The notes below the pieces were generated by a model. The model had not been told where the DNA came from. It ran no database searches and was given only the letters and a program-made list of their open reading frames with translations. Both the position numbers and the translations under genes were made by a program. Shown in pieces: positions 1 to 9,846 of a stretch of 64,000 nt of DNA (position 1 is its first letter; every line of letters starts with the position of its first letter). This DNA comes from Entoloma clypeatum (Eukaryota > Basidiomycota > Agaricomycetes > Agaricales > Entolomataceae): positions 682,001 to 746,000 of the forward strand of contig OY751496.1 of assembly GCA_963565915.1 (NCBI GenBank), in the 5' to 3' direction.

Positions 1-1
1 C

Positions 2-1348
2 ACATATGGCATTGTCGGAGATGCTGGTGCGGACATCATGCGTCACCGTGGAATCGGTCCCATTTCCAAATGGGTCAATGACCATGTCTTTCTCCGAATC
101 CAAAAGGATCGCCTGCACGAGTATAACCAGAGACGCAGACAGTGGGCTGATGATATCACACTTAACGGCGGGTCACAGCATGACGGTGGCAGAATCTGGT
201 TCAAGGGAGCGGCAATGCCCAACGACGCCCCAGAAGAATTTGACGAGGATGTTTCTTGCCCCATCCGTGACCTCTCCTGCTCCTCTCCTCGTTCCGCCCA
301 CGATGCTGACTTCTCCTACTGCATGTCTGACATTGATAATATCTCCGGCGAACTGGGTATACGCTGGAAAGAAAGCAAGGACATCCCATTCAGCACTGTC
401 TTTCCTTTCACAGGCTTGTTGTGGGACCTGGGCACCAAGACAGTCTCACTTCCTCAATCAAAGAAGGAGAAATACCTCACGGCCATTGAGGAATGGAATC
501 TACATCCAATCCACAACCTCTAAGAAACCCAGAAGCTATATGGCAAACTCCTTCATGCTTCCCTGGTGGTACCAAAGGGTCAAGCATACCTCACCAACCT
601 CGAGTCTTTTCAAGGCACATTCAGTGACCATCCTCACATGCCATGTTCCCCACCTCACCACACTTCTGATGACCTCCAATGGTGGTCTAAGCTCCTCAAA
701 CAACCATCTGTGCAACGACCAATCCCAGCCCCCAAACCCATATGTGATTTCGCCGCTTACTCAGATGCTAGCTCGGAAACCGGAGTCGGGATCGTTATCG
801 GAGAGAGATGGCGAGCGTGGCGGCTCATTCCAGGCTGGACCTCAAATGGACGAGAGATACAGTGGGCTGAAGCCGTCGGTTTTCTCTTCCTCACTACCAC
901 CTTACTCCCAAACTGCCCCCCACATTCTGACATCAAGCTCTATGGCGACAACTCCAGTGTGGTCGAAGGGTGGTGGAGTGGTTGCAGCCGCAATTCCGCC
1001 ACGAACGAGATCTTCAAACTCGTACACAACCTCATTGACTGTCGGAACATCAGCATTCACACAAGATATGTCCCGAGCAAGAACAACCCAGCTGATGGCC
1101 CCTCCCGTGGAATTTACCCTCCCACCTCCCTCCTTCTCCCCTCCATCCCAATCCCCACTAGCCTCAGCCCTTTCATCATCGACTTCGATGAACCACTTCA
1201 CCCATCTGAGCTTAGTCCTCCTCGGAAAGGACCCATCTCAAACCCCAGATCTACGTACACCAGACCCACTCATCCCCAGAGGCAACCCCTGCCCGATCTC
1301 GCACAATCTCGTTACCTCGAAGAGGTCTTTGCCCAAGCGCAAAGCTGA
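2..1348 (+). pseudogene. DIRS-A reverse transcriptase-RNase H, 5'-truncated by the window edge, with an internal stop and a mutated active site
   Basis: The frame is open from the first bases of the window. It aligns with the RT of DIRS-B (33626-34318, minus): GDAGAD, then the catalytic box KWVNDH (DIRS-B has KWVDDH). The first Asp of the VDD box is Asn here (codon AAT at 77-79), which should abolish polymerase activity. A TAA at 521-523 breaks the frame between RT and RNase H. The RNase H part reads AYSDASSETGVG, LYGDNSSVVEGWW and TRYVPSKNNPADGPSRG, supplying the acidic residues and the substrate-handle region typical of DIRS RNase H. The frame ends at 1348, 161 nt inside the recombinase gene. 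Homology and boundaries are clear. The product is very probably dead. Confidence 0.88.
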
Positions 1349-2591
1349 AGACCAAGGACCCTGCCTCAACATGCCCCTGACACACCGTCCTGCCTCCCTT
1401 GCTCGCCCCAGACCATATCCAAAAAACCTCACCCCAGTTGAGTCTCCCCTGCGACCACATGTTCCTGCTTCGGAGCGTCTCAAATTATGGCGCCCCATCA
1501 CGGGAAGAAACAACCTTGATTCTCTTGGCAGGCCCACCACAATTACAAACGAGGACATCAGGCGCATCACCGAAGTCACCACCAGGGCGTGGCGTGACTC
1601 CACCCTTGGAAGCTATGGATCTGGCCTCCTACTTTTTCACGTTTTCTGCGACGAACAAGGCATCCCAGAAGCAGAGCGTGCTCCTGCCCCACCCATCATT
1701 ATACATGCCTTCATCTCAGCCCTGGCTGGCGGTTACTCAGGAGATACTGTCTCAAACTATGTGTATGGCATCCGAGCATGGCATATCATCCACGGCATAG
1801 ACTGGCACATGAGCGAGATTGAGCTTCGGGCCCTTCTTGAGGCTGCAGACAAGATGACTCCCCCTTCGTCTGTGAAAAAGAAGCGAAAGCCCTGCACCCT
1901 TGAATTCATTCGAGCCATCCACGGAAAACTCGACCTTTCTCTCCCTCTCCATGCTGCCGTTTATGCATGTCTCACCACCACCTTTTATGCTGCAGCTCGC
2001 CTAGGAGAATTCACAGTTCCCAGCCTCACCACCTTTGATCCCAAGCTCCATGTCAAACAATCCGACGTCCGCACCGAAACTGACCGCAATGGCCTAAAAT
2101 CAACAATCTTCCACCTCCCCCATACAAAGGTGTCCTCATCTGGCGAAGATGTTTCGTGGTCAAAACAAATCAGCGATACCAACCCCGAGGCTGTGCTGAC
2201 CCACCACTTTGAGCTCAATGATCCACCTGCCTCAGCCCATCTCTTCGCCTATCGTTACATCCCCAGCAAGAAAGCCAAGAAGAAAACCCCCTCTTCTACT
2301 CTTTATCGCCCTCTCACAAAGAAAATCTTCGAGCATGTTGTTAACGCAGCTGCAAAGGCAGCCGGCCTTGACCCCCTCCAAGGACATGGTATTCGCATCG
2401 GTGCCACCCTCAAATATCTCCTCCGGGGTGTTCCCTTCGACGTCATGAAGGTCAAAGGACGCTGGGAGAGCGACACCTTCACTATTTATCTCACTAAATA
2501 TGGCCAGATTCTCGCCCCATATATGCAAGACAACCCTGAACTGCATGACCAGTTTCTGCGCTTAACTATGCCTCGCCTTTGCCGCAAGTAA
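1188..2591 (+). CDS. DIRS-A tyrosine recombinase (phage-integrase fold)
   Basis: A 467-residue recombinase that would cut and rejoin DNA to integrate a circular cDNA. It replaces the DDE integrase of LTR elements. The start at 1188 (MNHFTHLS) is chosen because the DIRS-B recombinase begins at the corresponding place, with a similar overlap with RNase H. There is an N-terminal SAM-like core-binding part (about residues 110-250). The catalytic residues follow: Arg271 in AARLGEF, His400 and Arg403 in GHGIRIG, Trp426 in KGRWES, and the nucleophile Tyr434 in TIYLTKY. All are present with no stop, unlike the neighbouring RT. The same frame stays open upstream to position 6 over the RT-RNase H genes, so an open frame alone does not set the start. 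Confidence 0.85.
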   Translation: MNHFTHLSLVLLGKDPSQTPDLRTPDPLIPRGNPCPISHNLVTSKRSLPKRKAEDQGPCLNMPLTHRPASLARPRPYPKNLTPVESPLRPHVPASERLKLWRPITGRNNLDSLGRPTTITNEDIRRITEVTTRAWRDSTLGSYGSGLLLFHVFCDEQGIPEAERAPAPPIIIHAFISALAGGYSGDTVSNYVYGIRAWHIIHGIDWHMSEIELRALLEAADKMTPPSSVKKKRKPCTLEFIRAIHGKLDLSLPLHAAVYACLTTTFYAAARLGEFTVPSLTTFDPKLHVKQSDVRTETDRNGLKSTIFHLPHTKVSSSGEDVSWSKQISDTNPEAVLTHHFELNDPPASAHLFAYRYIPSKKAKKKTPSSTLYRPLTKKIFEHVVNAAAKAAGLDPLQGHGIRIGATLKYLLRGVPFDVMKVKGRWESDTFTIYLTKYGQILAPYMQDNPELHDQFLRLTMPRLCRK

Positions 2592-2689
2592 TATCTACTC
2601 TTCTCTCAACACACATGAGTTCTCCGCTCCTAATTCTGGGGTGTCCGAGATGCTCTCCGACGCGTCACGGAGTTCCTGATACCAGGAGA

Positions 2690-2841
2690 TCGCAGCTCAT
2701 CTCATTTTTCTCCCCAGGTTAGGCCCTCTGCCAGGCCGGAAAGCCCCCGGGGCTTTCACCCACAATACCCCACCACCATAATATATTATATTTATTATAC
2801 ACCTCCTTCGTACTTACTCGACCGCCCCAACGCAATGCAAA
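2690..2841 (+). repeat. DIRS-A split direct repeat, copy B1
   Basis: This 152-bp unit is nearly identical to 3091-3203 plus 8980-9018. It contains the 9-bp-stem palindrome gaaagcccccggggctttc and an AT-rich stretch. It lies just after the recombinase gene, where PAT/Ngaro elements keep their B1 repeat. Positions 2842-3090 are then the A2 segment. Confidence 0.85.
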
Positions 2842-3090
2842 GATTGCTGCTCTTGGACATAGTGAGGCATGAGCGTAGTATTAAGAGCGTAGTCTTTGCA
2901 CAAGTGAGGACGGTCACGTGGAGGCATCTCTTCCTCCTCTTACAGTGACCGGCACGAGCGCATCGTGTAGCACTAAGCCATTCCTTTTTCCCCACCCTCC
3001 CACCCTTCCGCGCCTTGCCTGTGTAGCCAAGGGTTGCCTAACCTTGGTGGAAAAACCTCGATCTGTCAACACGCGGCTGACCGCCCACCC

Positions 3091-3203
3091 TCGCAGCTCA
3101 TCTCGTTTTTCTCCCCAGGTTAGGCCCTCTGCCAGGCCGGAAAGCCCCCGGGGCTTTCACCCACAATATCCCGCCACCATAATATATTATATTTATTATA
3201 CAC
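3091..3203 (+). repeat. DIRS-A split direct repeat, copy B2, left piece
   Basis: This matches 2690-2802 with a few substitutions. The match breaks at 3203, where copia-1 entered, and resumes at 8980-9018. The target duplication tacac is at 3199-3203 and 8975-8979. The two pieces together give 152 bp, the same as copy B1. Confidence 0.85.
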
Positions 3204-3513
3204 TGTTGAAACTTTTCCCATCACATAGATTAGATTAGATTAGATTACATCACGTGACCTTTATATATCTTCATTACATACTTGTTTGGTTGGTACAAAC
3301 AGTAGTACGGTATATAAGACCAGGAAACTGTTAATATCAACAAGTTGTCTCTTGACTCTTAACCAGCTCCATCGCTCTCACCAGCCTCAACCGCTCTCAC
3401 TAGCCTTACCCCCTCCAAACCATGTAAGTGACCATAGCGGTATCGTAGAGTACTTCCACTGTAGCTATGTTGCTCAGTACACCTGCGGCTAGCGCCCAGG
3501 TGGAACTTCAACA
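3204..3513 (+). repeat. copia-1 5' LTR
   Basis: The LTR carries four GATTA units next to the palindrome TCACGTGA, then a TATA box (tatataag at 3311-3318). This is the promoter layout shared by all four family-1 elements. TGTTGAA at the start and TTCAACA at the end are inverted repeats. Confidence 0.95.
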
Positions 3514-3526
3514 GGTTATGGGCCCC
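3514..3526 (+). other. copia-1 primer-binding site
   Basis: ggttatgggcccc directly follows the LTR. It is complementary to the anticodon arm of a methionine tRNA (CAU followed by AACC), not to a tRNA 3' end. Drosophila copia and yeast Ty5 are known to prime from an internal fragment of initiator tRNA-Met, so the same mechanism is inferred. Copia-2, -3, -4 and -5 carry the same site. Confidence 0.7.
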
Positions 3527-3865
3527 GGATAGCAGAGGGACTTGGGAAACGCTGGCAACAGCGAGTACCTGCCCACTCTACCCTGGTTGGCAAAGAACCG
3601 ATCGAAAGATCTAGGTTCTGAGTCTTACTTCTTCACATATGAACCTGGGAACGTCATTACGACAAGTACCTGTCATGAGACGTCCCTAAGGGGATTGACC
3701 TAGTACACTCCATGTGGAAACGTTGATCGCACCTTATACGTTTCCGACATATAAAGGGTTTTCCTGTGACCGCTATTCCTAAAGGAAATATGTCATAAAG
3801 AATCATTCTTGAATCATATTCATAACACATCACTGATTGGGAACCCTTTTTTAGATTCATCTACA

Positions 3866-6800
3866 ATGTCTACCTCTCGCTCCGCCCTCGACTCCATCGT
3901 CGTCTTCGACGGCATCGACTACCAAAGCTGGGCTGAAAGGATGAAGTCCTACCTCCTCCATCAAGGAGTCTGGCACCTTGTTTCTGGCGAGATCACCTGC
4001 CCTGTCATCGCCGACTTCACCACCACGGTCTCCACTCCCGGTCCCACCGCTGCTGCTCCCCCTGTACTGGTTACCACTGTTGACCAGCCCGGCTTCCGCA
4101 AGGAAGAAAAAGCCTGGATCAGGGACGACGACGTAGCTCTTGGGGCGATACGCCTGAAGGTCTCTGAGGCGATCAGACGCCACATTAAAGACAGCACCTC
4201 GGCACTTGGCGCGTGGAAAACGCTGAAGGATGCTTACTCCAAGGTATCCCCGGCTGTCATCTTCGGCGACTTCAAGGCCGCCGCCACCTACAAGCTCTCT
4301 GGACGCGACCCCGTCCCTGAAATTGAACGCCTGGGGTCTCTTTTCGCTCGGCTCGCCGATTTGAGCTTTGTCGTCCCCGATCTGATGCAGGCAATGATCC
4401 TGGCCAATGCAATTCCCGACGCCTGGTCGTCACTCTCCACCGCCCTTTTCCAGGTCTATGACGCCGACGATTTCACCTACAAGGCCGTCGCCGAAAGCAT
4501 CATCTCTGAATACCGGCGCAAGTATGCAATAGGGTCTACTCGGGCGTCCAACGAGCAGGCCCGGAAAATCTCCGGGACAAAGCGCAAGGGGCAGGACCCC
4601 AAATGGGAAAGGCAGCAAAAGCCGAGTACCTCGCAGAACGATGCTGACGAGCAGCCTAACTCGGCCGACCCAAGTACCGCTTCTGAGAAGAAGAAGGGAA
4701 AGGGACGTTGGCGCAATCAGAAGAAAAGCGCTAACAATGCGGACAACATGTCCGATCATGTGGAAGAAACAGTTGAGTTCGTTGCTCCTGCCATTCACTT
4801 CCCCCCTCTTCCGGCACCGTCCTTCACCACCATCACTGGCCACGGGAAAATGACAAGTACCGCACAGCCCGATTCCGGAAAAGTGCAGTCGCTCCTGCAA
4901 TGCATGAACCCCCCTCCGTCACAGTACACCGGGCTTCCTTCTGGAAAGCCGTCCGTGTGGAAAAAGAACGATCACATCCGCAAACTCGCGCGGAACATTG
5001 GTGCTCGTCCCTCTGGATCAAACCTTCGTGTCCTAGATACCATCATTCCTGACATCGACGAAAGGCCGGCTAAACAGCGTCGCGTAGCCCCGTCGATAGA
5101 AGAATCACTGAAGATGATGGACATCGACCAGGAACGAATGGGGCCGGATCAATTCGAAGATGGGCTTATTGAACTTGACGGTTCGTCATCTCCCTCTCCT
5201 GAATCTGACCAATTAAGGAAAGCTAATAACACCTCCTTTCAGACGTGTAAAATATTAGCTAGTACTAGTGCAGAATGTATGGATCATATTGACAGCGATC
5301 TATATAAAAAATATACAAAGCACTTTGCGTCATGCACACACTGTAAGGAGAAAGAACGCGCACAATGGATCTTAGACTCCGGTGCCTCGTTACACTTTAC
5401 CCATGAGTTCAAGGACTTTGCGTACTACAGGCCTCTCAAGGCTAAGCGATTTGTCCAAACAGCTGCAAAGGGAAAGAAACTGGAGATACTCGGAGTTGGG
5501 GCCGTTCCAGTACGGCATACCCTAAATGGGGAAACTAAAACCCATCTCCTACAACTGGTATTTTATATTCCGGATATGGACACACATCTATTGTCCCTAG
5601 GCGTCTTCCTTAACCATGGTTACAAAGTTGATGGAATGCGCGGAGAAATTAATATCTCTAAAGGGCTGAACAAAATACAGTTTTCGCCTCATTTCATCGG
5701 ACAAACCATTTACTGGTTAGACACTGAAATACGCTATGACCAAATCCACGCGATCTCTAGCGAAATCACTGTTGAAACCTGGCATAAACGTCTTGGCCAC
5801 CCAAATGACCAGGCGCTCAATAAAATTCCCACTAGTACCAAAGGAGTACCCAGAACGTTAGTACGTGAGAAATCACAGGAAAGCTGCACGGGATGCCTCA
5901 AAGGGAAAATGCCGAATCAGTCATACCCCAATTCAATGACGAGGGCTGTCAAACCCTTCGACCTGATTCATTCAGACCTGAAACAGATATCCACGGCATC
6001 GTACCACAAGTACAAATACTTCCTCACGTTTCTGGACGATTTTTCATCTCATGTCTGGGTCGTCTTGCTTAGGAAAAAGTCTGGTGCCATCACGGCACTA
6101 AGACAGTTTCTTGCGATGATCCAGAACCAATTTGCCGCTACTCCTAAGAAGTGGCGAGTTGATGGAGGTGGAGAATTTGACGAATACAAAGATGTACTTG
6201 CCGATCATGGAATTCTGATTGACGTCACGCTCCCATATCAGCACCAGCAGAATGGTAGAGCAGAAAGGATCAATCGAACATTATGGGAAAAATCTCAGGC
6301 ATTGCGCTTCGATGCATGCTTACCGCCCATGTGGTGGGAATTCTGTTTGGAACACGCAGCATTTCTCTATAACAGAACCCCCATGCAGCGTCTTGAATGG
6401 AAAACCCCTTATTTCAGGGTGACCAATGAGATCCCCGACATGTCCAGCGTCAGAGTCTTCGGATGCCAAGCATACGTATATATCCCAAAGGAGAAACATA
6501 GGAACTCCCTGGAATCAAGATCCCGATTGATGATTTATCTCGGATCGAAACCAGGGGTCAAAGGATACCGCTTCATGGATCCTGAGACCAACACGATTTT
6601 CATGGGAGGGAAAGCTATCTTTGATGAAAGCAAGTACCCTAGATGCCATATCGACCCGTTGCCAGAAAACCACCCAGAAATGGAAAACCCAGAGCCGGCT
6701 GATGAGTTTGAGGATCTCATTCCCGGCAGCAATGACGACGACAGTCACAACGAAACACCTCATGACCCACTTCCCATTGAACAGGATCAATCTGAATCAG

Positions 6801-8589
6801 ACAATGAATTGCCTGCCAGTGAGCCTGATGATGAACCGCGAGTACCCACTCTGGAACCCGAGCAAGTACCAGACCGACCGATCAGGGAACGACGAGTTCG
6901 GAAGATGCCAGGAAGCATCTATGGGGAAGACACTCCAGCGTCTGATCTTGAAAAATTAGATCGAAGACGGAGATTGGGCAGTCAAACGGCATGGATGAAT
7001 GACCTCCTGATGGAGGCGATATCAGTCCAAGTTGGCATTGTCGACATGTCCCATAAAGACATATACCCTCTTCCAAATAAAGAAGACTGGTATGCGGCTG
7101 AACGTAAAGAGCTAGACATGCTCAAACGCCGCGGAGTGATCACAGAGCTAGTACCCCTGCCTGCAGGAAGGAAAGCTCTAAGGAACAAATGGGTTTACAA
7201 CGAAAAGTCCGACGGCCGCCTGAAAGCACGTCTCGTCGCAAAAGGCTTTTCACAGGTAGAAGGGATCGACTTTGATCAGATCTTCTCACCAGTCGTAAGA
7301 TATGAAACCATCCGACTAATACTGGCATTGACAGCCCTTGAAGGGTGGTTCATGACACTTTTGGACGTCTCATCAGCCTTCCTCTATGGAACGCTCCGTG
7401 AAGTCATATTTACATGCGACAGCCTGAGGGCTACATAGTAAAAGGGAAAGAACACCTCGTGTACCAACTATTCAAAGCTCTATATGGACTTAAGCAGGCC
7501 GCATTAGCCTGGTGGAGGGAACTTGATTCCTCCATGAAAAAGCTCGGCTTTGTCCGGCTTCACTCCGATGCGGGAGTGTTCATTCACAAAAGTACCAGCG
7601 GGGAAATTGTAATCGCCGTCATCTATGTCGACGACTCTGCTTTTCTCGGCACAAACCGGGAATATACGCTAGAGAAAAAGAAGGCCTTCATGACCACATG
7701 GGAATGTAGGGACCTAGGGCACCTTGTGCCTGATGGGGAACCGAAAGAATTTCTCTCTATCCAAATAAGGCAACACGGGAAACATATCTTCATCGATCAA
7801 GTACCTTACCTTGAGAAAATACTCGAACGAATGGGGATGAGCGAATCTAATGCCACCCATATCCCACTTCCTACGGGCTACAAACCCATGATGTCCGAAG
7901 ATGAACCCAATGCAGAACTTCGATCAAAGTACCAATCCGTCATCGGATCACTTCTATATCTGATGATTGGAACAAGGCCAGACATCTGTTTTGCTGTGAT
8001 CAAAATGTCGCAATTTTCCGCAAATCCCACCAAACGCCATTTAGAAGTGGCTAGGGATATTTGCAGATATCTGAAAGCGACAAAGAATTACGCAATCATG
8101 TATGATGGTGACTCAGGGAAAGGAATCTATGCATTCACAGACTCTGACTGGGCGTCAGATGAAAACACGAGGAGGTCTACCACTGGCTTCTTCATATCAC
8201 TGGCGTCTGGAGCAGTGACATGGGTATCATCGGTGCAAAAGACCATCGCCCTCTCTTCCACAGAAGCAGAGTATATGGCGTTATCAGACTGCAGTCGCGC
8301 AGCAACATGGCTGAGAAGCATGCTTGCCGAACTTGGAATGCAGATCGGATCAGTACCGATCTACGGAGATAACAACGGCTCCGTCTTCATCGCATCCAAC
8401 CCTGTAACTGAGAAGCGATCCAAGCACATTGACGTGCGATTCCACTTCGTCAGAGAAAAAGTCTCCGAAGGGATAATTATGGTCGAATTTATTGAAGGAG
8501 TGAACAACCCTGCAGACCTCTTAACTAAGAATCTGGGAAAAATCCTCTTTTCCAAGTTTATCCCGTACTTCGGATTGATAAAAAACTAG
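3866..8589 (+). pseudogene. copia-1 gag-pol polyprotein, frameshifted
   Basis: Gag, protease, integrase, RT and RNase H are in one frame starting at ATG 3866 (MSTSRSALDS), as in the intact copies. Visible blocks are protease ILDSGASLHFT; integrase zinc finger WHKRLGH and CTGC; integrase core HSDLK, VDGGGEF and NGRAERINR; RT VIYVDDSAFLG; and RNase H TDSDWASDENTR. Compared with copia-2 and copia-4 there are two extra bases near 7405-7409 (gtcatattta against gtcattta). The first frame therefore ends at 7438 and the rest is read from 7414 in another frame. No other stop is present. Without the insertion the product would be about 1573 residues. Confidence 0.93.
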
Positions 8590-8664
8590 GCGAAACAAAG
8601 TACCTATATATATATGTGGGAAAAAGTAAGATGTATTTAGAAATATGTACTAAATATGGGGGGG

Positions 8665-8974
8665 TGTTGAAACTTTTCCCATCACGTAGATTAGATTAGA
8701 TTAGATTATATCACGTGACCTTTACATATCTTCATTACATACTTGTTTGGTTGGTACAAACAGTAGTACGGTATATAAGACCAGGAAACTGTTAATATCA
8801 ACAAGTTGTCTCTTGACTCTTAACCAGCTCCATCGCTCTCACCAGCCTCAACCGCTCTCACTAGCCTTACCCCCTCCAAACCATGTAAGTGACCATAGCG
8901 GTATCGTAGAGTACTTCCACTGTAGCTATGTTGCTCAGTACACCTGCGGCTAGCGCCCAGGTGGAACTTCAACA
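8665..8974 (+). repeat. copia-1 3' LTR
   Basis: 310 bp, differing from the 5' LTR at about three positions (for example cacgtag against cacatag). It is preceded by the polypurine tract gggggggg (8657-8664) and followed by the target duplication tacac. Confidence 0.95.
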
Positions 8975-9014
8975 TACACCTCCTTCGTACTTACTCGACC
9001 GCCCCAACGCAATG

Positions 9015-9324
9015 CAAATTATTTATTTGATCCCTTTGTTCTACCCTCATGCACAAAATTCCCATTGACAAAGAACACTTAAAAAGAAATCACACTGAGT
9101 CCATGATATGATTGACAACCACACTGCTGCTATGTTTAAAATGTACCCATCACATCCTTTGTAGTCTTTAAAATGTTTCCTCAAACAAAGAAGAAGATTA
9201 AAAATATACAAATGGTGTGATTGCCAATCTCATGATGAATTCACCGTGATTTCTTTTAAAATGTTCTTTGTCAATGGGAATTTCGTGCATGAGGGTAGAA
9301 CATAGGGATCAAATAAGTAATTTG
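9015..9324. mobile_element. Foldback MITE with terminal inverted repeats of about 115 bp
   Basis: The two ends are inverted copies of each other for about 115 bp: CAAATTATTTATTTGATCCC on the left against CAAATTACTTATTTGATCCC on the reversed right. Little sequence lies between the arms and there is no coding capacity. The left end coincides with the end of DIRS-A, so the first bases (CAAA) are shared and no target duplication can be assigned. The superfamily is unknown. Confidence 0.75.
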
Positions 9325-9846
9325 TTCAGCATGTTCCTGCTATGTAAGCTGGGATCAAACTCAATTCTCATAAAGGATAAACAAGTGGTTTGATTTTTGA
9401 ATAGGATCTCCATTTGAGAGAAGGAAATATCGGGGCCACATCACAATCACATTTTGCATTTCTTTTGCATTTGCTCAGTGGAAACATGCAGAGCACATTA
9501 AATAATTATTAAAAATGGATTTTACTTGTGTTCCCACAATGTGGTCAGCAAATAAATTCTATATTAGATTGTTATTTGTTTACAATGTTTTCGAGGTGTA
9601 CATTGGTCCGGTCCCGCTGTGACAGCACTAAAGTTCATAACTTTCTGTTCTCATTTCAGGCTCCGAAATCGAGATCCCATGTACCAGTTGGGGGTACCGC
9701 CGCTGCAGGTTGATTGATATGGTACTACTATAGTAGTATCACCCGGTACGGCGGTGGCGGTGCGCCTGCACAGCATCAGTGATATTGCCGCCCTCATAAA
9801 ACCCACGAAGTCAATGTACTAGTAGTAATAACATCACTCCCCCAAC
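9325..9846. other. Intergenic, no gene seen
   Basis: AT-rich sequence with no supportable coding region. It contains a perfect 16-bp palindrome (9723-9738, TACTACTA followed by its complement) about 110 bp upstream of gene A. The palindrome is flanked by inverted ACCGCCG/CGGCGGT arms. Confidence 0.5.

Larger units (their letters stand above)
3204..8974 (+). mobile_element. copia-1: Ty1/copia LTR retrotransposon with 310-bp LTRs
   Basis: Two 310-bp LTRs (3204-3513 and 8665-8974) start TGTTGAA and end TTCAACA. They differ at about three positions. They flank one gag-pol gene and are bounded by the 5-bp target duplication tacac. A primer-binding site follows the left LTR and a run of eight G precedes the right one. 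The element sits in the B2 repeat of DIRS-A. By gag sequence it is the sister of copia-4. It is broken by a 2-bp insertion in the RT domain. Confidence 0.97.
1..9018 (+). mobile_element. DIRS-A: 3' part of a DIRS/PAT-like tyrosine-recombinase retrotransposon, interrupted by copia-1
   Basis: Seen: reverse transcriptase and RNase H in one frame, then a tyrosine recombinase in an overlapping frame, then a 152-bp sequence present twice (2690-2841 and 3091-3203 continued at 8980-9018) around a 249-bp spacer. The order ORFs-B1-A2-B2 is the split-direct-repeat architecture of PAT/Ngaro-type YR elements. The matching A1 copy and the gag region would lie left of the window. The second B copy is cut by copia-1 (3204-8974, target duplication tacac), and its match resumes exactly after that insertion. 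There is no integrase and no LTR. The end is placed at 9018, where the two B copies stop matching. Confidence 0.85.

Noticed and set aside
6..1187. N-terminal 394 codons of the long plus-strand frame ending at 2591
   Set aside because: This is a shadow of the RT-RNase H frame. The residues have no RT or other family character, and the DIRS-B homologue starts at the position equivalent to 1188.
2592..3203. Hammerhead motif in the DIRS-A tail
   Set aside because: ctgatacc near 2677 lacks the CUGAUGA core, and no matching GAAA plus stems follow. The gaaagcccc palindrome is only a hairpin.
8361..8555. Recurrent 62-68 residue open frames antisense to copia gag-pol (also at 18710, 55486 and others)
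   Set aside because: They recur only because the elements are copies of each other. The sequence is the reverse of RNase H codons and has no independent support.
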